Translations under genes and position numbers: made by a program
The notes under the pieces: model-generated
Databases searched by the model: none
What the model saw: only the letters and a program-made list of their open reading frames with translations
Told to the model about the DNA's origin: nothing
NCBI GenBank assembly: GCA_031763025.1
Contig: JASSKH010000005.1
Coordinates: forward strand, 9,394,849-9,458,848
Direction of reading: 5' to 3'
From: Macrocystis pyrifera
Taxonomy: Eukaryota > Sar > Phaeophyceae > Laminariales > Laminariaceae
Length of the DNA: 64,000 nucleotides
Shown: positions 24,025 through 34,689 of the stretch, in pieces
How positions within the stretch are numbered: position 1 is the stretch's first letter
Layout: the number at the start of each line of letters is the position of its first letter

Positions 24025-24376
24025 ACAGCTCTCACAAGCTCTCACCTGGCGTCCACAGTGACCACACGTGCACTCCGTCGATTCCATGTATATTCTCCTC
24101 GGTTTCGTCTGCAGTCGGCCGCACCACACCACCGCCTCGGCCGCTGCTGCGTATCGTGCGGAGTGCAGAGAGAGCTTGTGCTCGTGGGGAGAATTTTGAA
24201 TTTTTGAGTTTGGGAACATAAAATTTGAAAATTTTACCGAAAAATGGAGATCGTGATTTTTTTATGTAACTTTCTGTGGCGTTATCCTGACGGGGCTGTC
24301 CAAGAAACGGTTTTGGCAGAGTTCGTACCGGTGCCGCCGTTTGTCGAGCGCACTATCATCGTCGCGTGGCATCACC

Positions 24377-24718
24377 ATGATGGGAAACCTTCATAGAATC
24401 GTAGCGGTGGCTGCCTGCTCTTCTTGCTTCTCGGCGGCTTTCATCGGCAGTCCTCTCTCTGTTGTAAGAAGTGGGTGCAATCGAGGTGACTCATCGAAGC
24501 ATGCTCGAGTCAGCAGAGTCAGCAGCTCGGAGAGAGTTGCTGCTTCTGGAGTACAGCATCAGATGCACCCCGGCTGCTTGCACCTGCGAACCTCGCGACG
24601 ACACACCCGACGTCCGCTGCTGCAATCGCCTCTGCGGATGTCCTCACGTACGGTGGACGTAGATGTGATCGACGTCATTGATGTCACCGAGGAAGAAGCT
24701 CGCCGGGAAGAGGAGCAG
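24377..24718 (+). other. Exon 1 of the ABC1 kinase: start codon and presequence
   Basis: Two adjacent ATGs at 24377 and 24380 open the frame; TTG-initiated extensions to 24341 are not needed. The exon ends in EEARREEEQ at a GAGCAG/GTATGT donor, phase 0. The first 20 or so residues are hydrophobic and the next 70 are rich in Ser, Arg and His, typical of a bipartite plastid-targeting region. The kinase proper begins only in the following exons. Confidence 0.7.
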
Positions 24719-27700
24719 GTATGTTACGTCCAACAGAGTGGTATTAAGAGTACGTACCACCTACCAGGTACAGCAGTACAAACAGCGTGAGACAGCAGCA
24801 GTAAGCAAGCAGTTACCGCAAGTCGATGTACTCACATGTTGTACTGCTGTTCACTCGGGCTGAGCAGAGCACGCACCGGCGTACAAATATGTCAGGGCAC
24901 CAGAGGTACCATGTAACAGGTGCACGTCACGCATAATCCGGTCGCGAGATCCGGTGCCTAACCGTACCCCTGCTCCCCATTCAATGATAAAACGAGTAAG
25001 GGCCTGGTACGTATATCACGGCAGTTGGCACTCGTATCTGGGATACCCTTCGGTGGTACTCGAACGGTAACCGAAGGCACAACAACCGCCGTTCGATCTG
25101 TTGTACCAGGTACGCCTACAGCGATGGAGACTGCTATTTTTCGTTTCATTAATTCTGAAACTAAGCATAACGATATGTTTCTTCTGCAGGGAGCAGGGTG
25201 CTGTCCTTGCCTCTGCCATCGCACACTGCTGTCCGTCTTGAGTCTCGAGTCGAAGCCCGTCGCCCTTCCCCCCCCCCCCCTCCTTCCCTCCCTCCTTCCC
25301 TCACTCACATTGTGGTCTACAATCCACCATGTGTCCGTGGTGTGCGGTGTAACGGTTGTGGCGGGTTGATATGACGCAAAAATATAAACCAGAACGCGTT
25401 GAAAGACGTTATTGGGAATCGGTTCAAGCGACGGCCGGCGGCGGAGGTGGCGAAGGACGTGCGTCAGCTCCTGGAAGAGGCGGTCAAGATCGCTCGGGAC
25501 GCCGGCCCGCAGGCCGTGGGCGCTCGAGGGTTCGGGGCGAGCCGGTGAGGCACGAGAGTCGGAGGGGGGTGTACTCATGCCATGCATGGCCGTAGTCGTA
25601 CTACCATAGACCCTCGCGTCCCTACAGTAGTGCCGGGATGTGGCACGAGAGGGAGGAGGGGCTATTCTGTACCTGGTACACTACTTTCCGAAAACTTTCC
25701 GAACGTTTTTAATGGCATACCCTGGTGCACCACCCGGGGAGGGAGAGGGCGGGGCGGGAGGATATTATACCCTGCTGTACACCACGTGCCGAAACTTTGA
25801 AAATACCACTCGGGGTAAAGGGGGAAGGGAAACGGGGAGAGGGGGGGGGGTACTACTGTATTCCTGTAATGATACTGCCTTGAATGAGGTTGAAAGCCCG
25901 GTAATTACCTGGGTTCAGGCACTGGAATCGTAGATGTATATTACGGGGGACCATAGTAAATAGGGCCAAATATTATTAGTAAATATAGGTGAATATACAG
26001 GTTTTTATGTATACCATGGGTCCTATTGACTATGGACCCCCGTAAAACCACGTTGCGAACGTGCTCGTATGCCACTCTGTCCGGAAATGTAAGAACCGTT
26101 TGGGTGTTGACGAATACGCAAACGGTCCTTACTTTTCCTAACAGAGTTAGTATACGCAACTTGAAATTTTGCTGATCGTTTCATACGGATACTTCTGCTT
26201 GCTCCTAATTGCTCGTAGTGCTGGTGCACACCGATAAACTTCTCGTGCTGAGGTAGGGCGCACAACTCCGGTGCGATCGCCTTGTGCGAGATCACATCTG
26301 ACAAGTCGGGCATGACCTATGGAACATGATCCCAAGCTAGGATCATGTTCCAGTACTCCCATGCTCCAGTATCCTGTGATACGACAAACTACGCGTACCC
26401 TATACTCTACGATCGATTGTTTTTCCTACCAATTATCTCACCGTATTTCATCGTAGATCTGCCGACATCGGATTAGGCAGCCCAACCCATCTGTCCATCT
26501 AATAATGAAACCGTCAAGCCATCAGCCCATCCTAACCGACCAATCGATGTGCTGATTCTGCAGCGCAATGAAACTTTAACGAAGTACCTGGTGGTATCAA
26601 CTTTCCCGCAAACTAAGTTGTCATACTGCTGTGTTGTGTCTTTCGCCCCCAAACGACCGCCGTTTCGGCGCTGCGATCGCTCCGCTGCCCGCCCGATCTC
26701 CTCTCCACCCTCACCCTCCCTTTCACTCCCTCATACCCACACCGCCTCTCACCGTTTCCTCCCCGCCCCCCCCCCCCCCCCCCCCCCCCCCTTTTTTTTG
26801 GCGGTTACCACCGCTGGTGGTCAAGTTAGACCATTTTTGTGCCGGGAGAATCTATACTCTGCACAAGGGGGATGATCGTATCACGTAGTGTGGTGAGGCA
26901 CCCACGAGGCAGTTACATAGTGAACCCATTACTGTCTCTGGAAGTGGCCACATCAGAAATTAAATCAATTCATTGATGCTGTCATCCATGAGCAAGAAAA
27001 AATCCGCCTCTAAAGCGGTTCTTAGTAGGATGCAACTCACCCTTCATGCGACTCGGCCAACACCTCACGTTTCGCTTCGCGCTTGGTGCAAGCAAGCGAT
27101 GTCTGCCTGGTCGGTGAAAACCCGACGCGCTCCGTCCCGGCATTGTAGAGATGCGAGGGTCTATGGTCATACGACCACGGCCATGCATGATAATGAGTAC
27201 ACCCCCCCCTTCCAACCTCCCTACGTTATCCGCGTGCGCCGGCCTTCCTCGTCACTATGAACGCATTAACACGTACATGATACGATAAAGAGCTGTGCTC
27301 CTCACGCTGAGCGACCTGGTGCAAGACTTGAGGGGGGGAAAGCTCCTTCGTCCCCGCAGCGGTGCTGGTATTGGTGTTCAAGGAGGAGGAGGTGACGCGC
27401 AGTCCTCATCAGGCTCGACGGCGGCAGGGCGGGAGGGGGGGGGGGGGCGGTTGGGGGTAGCCGACCCGGCCCGGCGCAGGAGCTGGACCCGGCTGGAGCT
27501 GCGCGCGCCCTGCGGTTGCTGTTCGAGCGGGTGAGATAATCTCGAAGAAAGAAGGGACGGAGGGAAAGAGACGCGGAGAAGGGAAGGGAGGGAGGGAGGG
27601 AGGGAGAGAAGGAGGGAGGGTGGGAGGGAGGGAGGGAGGGAGGGAGGGAGGGAGGGAGGGAGGGAGGGAGGGAGGGAGGGAGGGAGGGAGGGGAGGAGAG

Positions 27701-30700
27701 AGGGAAGGCGGGAAGGAAGAGGGGGGGGGCGAGGGGGGCGAGAGCAAAGAAAGAGGTAAAGGAAGAAAGGGAGGAAGGGGGGGTTGATTGGAGATTGTAT
27801 TGGGCATTTGTTTGAGGGGTGGAAAGAAGGATTTGTCCTGGCGTTGGAAAAGGGGTCTGTTTGGGGCTTGGAAGGGGGGCTTATTCGAGGGTCGGAAGGA
27901 GTTTGTTTTGGGGTTGGAAAGGCGACTTGTTCGTTGGTTGGAAGGGGGGTTTGCTACATACCTGATATGGGGTTGGAAGGAGGACTTGTTTTGGAGGGTG
28001 GAAGAGAGTTTCTGTTTGGGGTTGTTTCCTCCAACATTCGCAGGCGTGCGGTCAAGTGGGAGGGAGGGGGTGTGGATGGGGGTGGTGAGGGTGGGGTAGA
28101 GGGGGGGATCGGGGGGCAGGTCGATGTTCTCATGCACTCCAGCAGTATGTATCGGACAGAGCGTGCGATAGAAACGATACCGGCCATGCGAAGGACAACA
28201 GTAGTTAGCATGTACCCGGTAAGGTTTTCATTGCGTGGGGCGTTTTTTTTTTTCGTTTCGTTCTTTTTCTGAGTTCAAAATTTGCGGTGGGCGCCACCAC
28301 CGTTGCATTTGTATTTGTACGGTGGAAGGGCAGACGCAGGATGCAAGGGGGGCTCAAAATCGAAGCGACGGGATGGACGACCGCATGAGAAATACGCACG
28401 CAAATACGCACAACCACACACATGTATTGACTGCTGCGTTGAACATTGTGATGATGGGTTATTGAGTGTCGGGTATTGAGTGTTGAGTGTCGAGTATTGA
28501 GTATTGAGCCTTGGGTATTGAGGATTGAGTACCAGGTATTGGACATTGAGCAATGAGTGTTGAATGTTGGGTATTGCGTATTGGGTATTGGCTCTTGTGT
28601 GTTGAGCATTGAGTATCGAGTATTGAATATGTATTTTGAGTGTTGGGTGTAGAGCCTTGTCCTCGTGCTGCTTGTTCTTGGCAGGCACATGCGCTGTGCC
28701 GGCAACGACCCGCAAGCGAACCGCTGTAGCGGATCTCTACTGCAACCATGTCCCAAAAACTTTGTTGTTCCCACCAGACTACCACTACGATTGTCTGTCT
28801 GTAAATTCTAGACATATCTACAGTCTACACCTATTTAAAATTCGGCTAAATAATATGGCCGTTACGGTCCCTCCCCTTCGTTTACGCTCACGGCGTATTG
28901 CTTTACCTTCTGGCTCCTTTTTTTGTTCCTATCTTTCGTTCAACATCCGTTCTGAAATCATGCTGACATGTTTTACCCCCACTTTCTACCCCCCCACTCT
29001 CTTCCCCCCCGTGTTATTGCGTCGCGACAGCTGGGCGCGACGTACATCAAGCTGGGGCAGTTCATCGCCTCCTCCCCGACCTTGTTCCCCGCAGAGTGAG
29101 TCTATTCACTTATGAAGTCAGTAAGCCAGGTAGCCAACGAGGGAAGGACGGATGGACGGAGGGAGGGAGGGAGGGAGGGAGGGAGAGAGGGGGGGGGGGG
29201 GGGGGGGGGGGGAAGGGAAGGGAAGGGGAGGGACGGAGGGAGGGAGGGAGGGAGGGACGGAAGGGGGGAACAGAGAGGTTTTTTGCCGTTCGTTTCGCAG
29301 GGCGGTGTGACGGGCGGAGAAGACCCGACCCTGCCGTGAATATACGCTAGTACCTGGTACAGTATTGATAGCATGGTATTCGTTCCAAAGTGTTTCGCTG
29401 CTGCTCGGTTCTAAACGATCGTACCATCCATAACACCGGGAACCCCTCGTTAGTGTAGAATTCGGTAGTCACACAACACAACACAACACTACACTACTGA
29501 TACGAGTTTCCGAGGAAGACGACGAGAACGAAACGCATGGAGCAATGCGTGCGTTGCTTTGCTCGCTCGCTCGCTCGTCTTCTTCTTCTTCTTCTTCTTC
29601 TTCTTCTTCCTCCCGGATGCTGTTGTAGTTGACGACGATGGTGCTGTTGGTGTTGCCGCCTTTGTTGTTGGTGTTGTTGTCGAGGTCGTTGTCAATGTTG
29701 TCGCTGTTGCTGCTGCTGTTGATGTCGGCGTTGTCGTTTTCGTCGATGGAGTCGTCGTCGTCGGTAAAAAGTGGCCGTCGTCGTCGCCGTATTCTCTCTC
29801 CACGGAGCGATCATATATATATATATATATATAATATATATTATATATATATATATCGACACCTTGCGGTCTCGCGTCCGTTAGACCCCCCCCCCGTTGT
29901 CTCTGGAGATGTATGCCCCACCACCGGAGAACAAGACAATTAATTCGACGCTGTCATCTGTATGCAAGAAAGTCCGCCTCACGAGCGGCTCTTAGTAGAA
30001 GTGCAACGCACCCTTCGCGCGACTCACCGAGCGCCTGCCTCATGGCGCTTCGCGCTTGATGCAATACGTTTTCTGCCTCGTTGGTGAAAATCCGACTTGC
30101 TCCGTCCCGGCATTGTAGGGATGCGAGGGTCTATCGTCGTACGACTACGGCCATCCATGACAAGGAGGATGGAAAATCGTGACGAGCGCCCGAATGTTGG
30201 AGGTCTGTCGATCAGGAGTAGAAACGGTGCTCCGTCTCGAAGGGATGCGCGGCTAATGGCCCAATGGCAGAGGCAAGCAACAAATGAGTGTGCCCGCCCG
30301 CCCCCATCCGTATAGGGGCGATGAAAACCAACGGTTACCGACCGCAGTTTTCACGGTCTGCTAACACCCTCGAGCGCGCATCAACATCATCCTATTATGT
30401 TGATCACCCAGGTACGTGCTGGAATTCCAAAAGTGTCTGGACTCGACGGAGCCCGTGCCCTACAACAAGATCCTCGCGATTATCAAGGAGGAGGTGAGAG
30501 CGAAAAAAACAATGCTGCGTAGCCCTCGCCGCTTCACGCAGTCGTCGAGCGAAGGGAAACAAACGGTTTCAAACCAAATTTGTCGGTTGACGGCACTCTT
30601 GCCCCTGTTGACGGGCAGCCGCCAAGGACAGCCATCAGGGACAGCCGTCAAATAACTAGCCACACTATACCTAGTATGTTAGGCATTGACCGGCCAGAAC

Positions 30701-33348
30701 TAGACCGTCAACGGACATATTTAGTGCGAACGGCTCTCGTCGGTTTTTTTCTTGGGCGGGTCGTGTGTCGTGTGTCGTGTGTCTTCTGTCGTGCGCTGAA
30801 ATGAAACCGCACGGCCATAGATTTCACTCGTCGCTCGCTGACCGTGCCCCCGTGGGGGTAATCGTGTTGCGATTCGCTGATTGGCTTGCGGGAATAGTGC
30901 GATTCGCTGGTTGGGGGGTGGGAATGATGCGATTTGTTGAATGAATGGTGGGAATAAATGCGACTCGCTGATTGAGTTGTAGGTGTAATGGCATTCGCTG
31001 ATTGGGTGGTGGAAAAGGTGCGAATTGTTGGTTGGGAGGTGGGAGGTGGGAATGACGTGATTTCTTGAGTGGGAGGTGGGCGTAGTAAATGCGATTCGTT
31101 GATTGGGCGGTGGGAAGGACGCGATTCGCTAATTGGGCCGTGGGAAGAATAAGATTCACTGGTTGGAAGAAGGCGTGTCTTCGCACAATACTTGACATTT
31201 CTTGTTTACAGTTATTTTGCAGTGCGTACGAGTATAACACTGCCGTGTTAGCATAGTCTACTGGTAGCGATATGTTCTGTTAGTTGAGCTGTAATTGAAT
31301 GAGGGTGTGGTGATTGCGGGCCTTCCATCCACGACAAACATTTCGGCGAAGGGAGAATACCCGAAAGGATGGTAAAGAGGGAGAGGAATAACGGGGCCGG
31401 AGGCAATGGGGGCGAGGAACACGTCCGCGCCTCCGCCTTTTCCGCTTTACAAAGGCGGTCATTAGGTCACATTTCTTCGAAGCCGATGGCCTCGCACCAT
31501 CGCCCGTGTCAAAAACAGATCAACCTTCCATCCAGACATTCAGCCAGCCAGGCGACCAATCAACCAGCTGTTCGTCCAACCCACGGCCCCCGACCAACCA
31601 ACAGCCAACTCGCTCACAACACCAACCGAACGAAGAGCCAGCCAACCAACTAGGAAACCAGGCAGCGAACCAACCAACAAGCCAACTAAGCAATTAGCAG
31701 TCAACCCGCCAACTACCCAGACAACCCAGTAGAGCTCACCAATTATTCGAGCCTTGGTCTGATTGTCTTGGGGTCAGGAATAGGGTTACTCTGATCGCCT
31801 TAGGGTTAGGGTTGGTTCTATTCGTCTCGTACACGGTGTGTGTTAACGATTTTCTCGAATAATTGGTAATCGACCCTCAGACAACCAAGCAATCAACCAA
31901 CTAGCCGAATTCCGAAACTCGATAACGTAATCGCAGCTCGGGGGAGGGGCGCGCGTGAGCGAGGAGTTCCGGTACATCGACCCCAAGCCCTTGGCTTCGG
32001 CCAGCGTGGCGCAGGTGCACAGGGCCAAGCTTCGCACCGGAGAGGAGGTTGTTCTCAAGGTATGCGTCTGCTACAGCAGTACCACCTGTAACCTACCAAC
32101 GTAACGACGTCCATGTGTCTGTACTGTACCGTGATTCGCACTCGTCCCCCCTCCCCCCCCACAGGAGGCCAAACGGGAAGGGGATAAGATTAGCAAAAAG
32201 TTTCCATGTAATTTATGGAATGAGCGCCCAATTGTTGGAGGTGTCTCTATTAGGAGTAGGAACGGTGCTCCGTCTCGAAAGGGATGCGTGGTCAATGGTC
32301 AAATGACTAAGGCAAGCAACAAATGAGTACGCCCCCCCCCCCCCCCCCCCCCCCCCCGTCGTCGTCCCTGATGTATGATCACTTTTCGGCCCGTTTATTT
32401 TCGGTTCGGTTGGATTTGGACTGGTTCAGTTCGGTTCGGTTCCGTTTCGTTCCGTTCGGTTCCATTCGGTTCCGGTCGGTTCCGTGCGGTTTGGCTCGGC
32501 TCGGTTCGGTTCGGTTCTGTGCTGTTCGGTTCGGTTCTGTTCTGTTCTGTTCTGTTCTGTTCTGTTCTGTTCTGTTCTGTTCAGTTCGGTTCGGTTCGGT
32601 TCGGTTCGGTTCGGTTCGGTTTGAGTCCGTTCCGTTCCGTTCGGCTCGGCTCGGCTCGGCTCGGTTTGGTTCCATTCCGTTCCGTTCGGCTCGACTCGGT
32701 TCGGGGAAGTTATCTTCATATCCACGTCTTGGGTGATGCTGATTGGTTGGTAGGTTGTTCTAACCCTGGTGATTCCCCCGGAACACACGGCGTCAGATCA
32801 TCGTATTTCCTACCTCCCAACCGATTGTGTTTTTTTTTTTTTTCCTCCACCTCCGCGGCAGCATTTCGGTTGCGTTTTGTGTTTTTTTTTGTGTTTTTTT
32901 TTTTGTGTGTTTGTGGTGTTTTTTCGTGCTTTGTTTCGCTCTTTGTTTTGTTTTGCGGTGTTTTCCTCCAGTTGAACACCTGGTACCCGTTATCTGTTTG
33001 TGACACCCAGCAGCAGTACGTATGTAACACAGGTATTCGTTATGTTTACGACAATGCCAGCTAAATGTCGAAAGTTGTTGAACGAATCTTGCACAAGCTG
33101 TTTTTTTTTTTCGCTTGTTTGGTTTTTCACAGTTGTTTGTCTCAGTCATCCTTGGCTTCTCCCATGTCTCGTCTTTTTCTTCACAGCTTTCTCATCCGGT
33201 GTTTTGGTCTTCTTTTTTCGTGCCGTTTTTTTTTTTTTTTTTTCCCCTTTTTTTTGTCCTCGATTCTGGTCCGCCTCGGTCAGGTCCGCAAGCCGGGGGT
33301 GGAGGGCACACTTCAGGCGGACCTGGGTTTCCTATACGTGGCGTCAAG
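24377..33348 (+). CDS. ABC1-family atypical kinase, probably plastid-targeted; seven 5' exons
   Basis: ABC1/ADCK/UbiB-type kinases act on quinone and prenyl-lipid metabolism. Exons fit in phase at 24377-24718, 25393-25544, 27291-27530, 29031-29095, 30412-30493, 31937-32059 and 33284-33348. Exon 1 starts MMGN and has a hydrophobic stretch ending CFSAAFIG, which resembles the signal peptide and AxAF junction of stramenopile plastid presequences; a Ser/Arg-rich transit-like part follows. Exon 4 carries the diagnostic KLGQ motif ([12 protein letters not shown]). Exons 4-5 join as [12 protein letters not shown]. Exon 6 has the Ala-rich loop [11 protein letters not shown] and the probable ATP-anchoring Lys in EVVLK. 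Exon 7 has KPGVE and [10 protein letters not shown]. The catalytic and C-terminal exons are not in the window; the N gap at 35809-35908 may hide them. Exon 3 loses frame at a 13-G run (27435-27447). Introns hold LINE, SINE and satellite sequence. Confidence 0.85.
25568..25642 (-). mobile_element. SINE 3'-end fragment
   Basis: Reverse-oriented last 70 bp of the SINE family (GTACTCATG, GCATGGCCGTAGTCGTA, GACCCTCGCGTCCCTACA), in intron 2 of the kinase directly after its donor. Confidence 0.75.
25941..26045. mobile_element. 105-bp palindromic MITE, copy 1
   Basis: Terminal inverted repeats TTACGGGGG(A)CCATAGT and ACTATGG(A)CCCCCGTAA enclose an AT-rich core. A TA dinucleotide precedes the element. 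Eight copies occur in the window, with TA flanks on both sides in four, which suggests a Tc1/mariner-type transposase; the transposase itself is not in the window. Confidence 0.85.
26074..26147. mobile_element. 74-bp palindromic MITE, copy 1
   Basis: Ends ACTCTGTCCGGAAATGTA and TTTTCCTAACAGAGT are imperfect inverted repeats. The other copy is at 58639-58712 and has the same length. Confidence 0.7.
26760..27209 (+). mobile_element. SINE-like poly(C) retroposon, nearly complete
   Basis: Begins directly after a run of C (about 26766-26790) at TTTTTTGGCGGTTACCACC, so only the first 80 or so bases of the consensus are missing. It contains all later landmarks and ends ATGAGTACA plus eight C. It sits in intron 2 of the ABC1 kinase. 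Confidence 0.85.
27586..27690 (+). repeat. GGGA tetranucleotide array
   Basis: About 25 GGGA units just downstream of exon 3 of the kinase; Pro/Ser-rich antisense frames come from it. Confidence 0.85.
27785..28012 (+). repeat. Minisatellite with GGTTGGAAGG units
   Basis: A degenerate unit of about 30 bp with the core GGTTGGAA(A/G)GG and a following TTGTTTG-type stretch recurs six to eight times in intron 3 of the kinase. Confidence 0.7.
28445..28655 (+). repeat. TTGAGTATTGAG minisatellite
   Basis: Units of 8-10 bp of the form GTATTGAGT with many variants. The same satellite with the same downstream unique sequence lies at 13320-13440 in the decayed gene copy, so it predates the duplication. 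Confidence 0.8.
29149..29265 (+). repeat. GGGA array with long G-run
   Basis: GGGA units flank an uninterrupted G-run of about 23 at 29190-29212. Intron 4 of the kinase. Confidence 0.8.
29576..29870 (+). repeat. CTT, GTTGTC and TA microsatellites
   Basis: CTT units at 29577-29608, an imperfect GTTGTTGTC tract to about 29765, and TA dinucleotides at 29813-29856. All are intronic. Confidence 0.75.
29936..30165 (+). mobile_element. SINE fragment fused to a LINE 3' tail
   Basis: The SINE part runs from TTCGACGCTGTCATC to GACTACGGCCATCCATGA but lacks its own ATGAGTAC(C)n end. Instead it passes straight into LINE 3' sequence at 30166. Confidence 0.75.
30166..30306 (+). mobile_element. LINE 3' tail fragment
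   Basis: Contains GAGCGCCCGAATGTTGGAGG, GGTGCTCCGTCTCGAAGGGA and CAAGCAACAAATGAGTGTG, matching the end of the larger LINE copies, then a short C-rich stretch. Confidence 0.75.
30866..31170 (+). repeat. Minisatellite, about 33-bp unit
   Basis: Roughly nine degenerate units with the cores GCGATTCGCTGATTGG and GGTGGGAA lie in intron 5 of the kinase. Confidence 0.8.
31500..31735 (+). repeat. CCAACCAACC low-complexity tract
   Basis: C/A-rich sequence with repeated CAACCAAC, CCAGC and AGCCA words. Gln/Pro/Asn-rich frames are artefacts. Confidence 0.6.
31790..31816 (+). repeat. Short telomere-like patch
   Basis: CTTAGGGTTAGGGTTGG contains two and a half TTAGGG units inside intron 5 of the kinase. 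Confidence 0.45.
32163..32357 (+). mobile_element. LINE 3' end fragment with poly(C) tail
   Basis: Begins at AGGAGGCCAAACGGGAAGGG, immediately after a short C-run, and runs to AACAAATGAGTACG followed by about 27 C. It encodes the last 50 or so residues of the LINE protein and lies in intron 6 of the kinase. Confidence 0.85.
32400..32710 (+). repeat. TTCGG/TTCTG pentanucleotide array
   Basis: About 60 units of five bases, mostly TTCGG, TTCTG, TTCCG or CTCGG. Because five and three are coprime, all frames stay open with 5-residue repeats that look like long proteins but are not. Confidence 0.9.
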
Positions 33349-33478
33349 GTGGCGTTTCCCTGGCGGGGGACACTCGTAGAGGGGTCGGAGCAAGCGCAGG
33401 AAAAATCGATGTCGTAGTGTTGGTAGCTGTAACCATGGTGATTTGTTTTTAGTTATTCCGCCGAACCTTTTGGTCGGA

Positions 33479-34608
33479 GGGGGGGGGGGCGTACTCATTT
33501 GTTGTTTGCCTTAGTCATTTGACCATTGACCACGAATCCCTTTCGAGACGGAGCACCGTTCCTACTCCTAATAGAGACACCTCCAACAAATGGGCGCTCA
33601 TTACGTTGTTTCCATATATTACATATAAACTTTTTGCTAATCTTATCCCCTTCCTGTTTGGCCTCCTGTGGCCACCATCTATCTCCTAGGATAGCGATCG
33701 TTTTCTCGCTGCTATTCATTGTATCAAACTCCTCCATGTCACATTCGTCTATTTTCCTCATTTCCTCTTCTAACACATCCCATTCCTCCTTGTATATTTC
33801 ACATTCTCCTACTATGTGAGTTCCACTCTCTATTGCTTTGCCACACGGGCACATCTGTGCGTCTACTTCCTCCTCCTCCCGGCTACTGGTGTACCTCTTT
33901 CTTCTTTCTGGCAGGCCCAGGTCCCCTACACGAAAGCGCAGTTTCAGCGTTTTCGCGAAGTCCATTGGGCCATGCAAATACGTTTTCATTCCTATTCCTT
34001 GCCTCAATCCCCCGTATATCTCCAAGTGTTTTTCCGATTCCACCTTGTTTCTTAGCGCTAGCCTTTCCCTTCTTTCTATCCTTTCTTCTACTTCTGCCTT
34101 GTACCTCCCAAACTTCCCGGCGGACATCATCTCTTCTTGGATTCCCCCTAGATCCTTCCATACTTTCTCAACTACGCCATCCCACCTTATTCCAGCTCGC
34201 CCTTTTGTTTACTTTCTCCCATACAGCTCTATCAACTATGGCTGGCAACCTCTTTTTTGGCATGTTCCTTACTTTATATTGCCAGTTCAACTTTCTCATG
34301 TCTCTATTTGTCTTGAGTGGGCGCATTCCCAGTTCTGCTCTTAATACTGTATTACTAGTCGTACTTGAGCATCTCAGGATTTTTTTAGCTGCTGTCATTT
34401 GTATTGTTTCCAACTGTTTTACGAGTTTCGCGTTCCCTTCCCGTACTTCTCCTGCATATTCTAGCTTTGGTACTAGTAATATCACATTCATCAAGATACA
34501 TCTCTTAATCCTAGTGTCAAGGTTCGGGTCTGTTAGGATCGCATCCATCTTGCCTACTTGTGCCTTACCCTTTCCTATTACTTTTGCTATATGTGTATCC
34601 CAAGGGAA
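33479..34608 (-). mobile_element. 5'-truncated LINE (non-LTR retrotransposon), longest copy
   Basis: Encodes on the minus strand the C-terminal part of a LINE ORF2. Starting near 34608, the frame resembles the region after the reverse-transcriptase core (GKMDAILTDPNLDTR, then LEYAGEVREGNAKL, then AELGMRPLKTNRD). A frame change near 34200 leads to a charged helical stretch (EERIERRERLALRNK). A Cys/His knuckle-like motif CPCGKAIESGTHIVGEC lies at about 33820-33870. The end reads AACAAATGAGTACG on the minus strand, followed by an 11-C tail (33479-33489 as G). The reverse-transcriptase catalytic core and endonuclease are absent, so the copy is dead. On the far side it abuts the 81-G run. It lies downstream of the last visible kinase exon. 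Confidence 0.8.

Positions 34609-34689
<81 letters not shown>
34609..34689 (+). repeat. 81-base uninterrupted G-run
   Basis: The longest homopolymer in the window, adjoining the truncated 5' end of the LINE. On the LINE's strand it is poly(C) upstream of the element, as also seen at 54083-54105 and 55014-55027. Confidence 0.9.

Noticed and set aside
25356-25595. Kinase exon 2 in a frame reading [11 protein letters not shown], which would need a frameshift to continue
   Set aside because: Using the AG acceptor at 25391-25392 gives a different frame that joins exon 1 and exon 3 in phase with no frameshift, so the tempting reading is a shadow.
30866-31170. Regularly spaced repeats resembling a CRISPR array
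   Set aside because: Units are degenerate, adjacent without unique spacers, and the genome is eukaryotic; this is a minisatellite.
32323-33064. Long open frames on both strands with five-residue repeats
   Set aside because: A pentanucleotide array keeps every frame open; no unique protein sequence is present.
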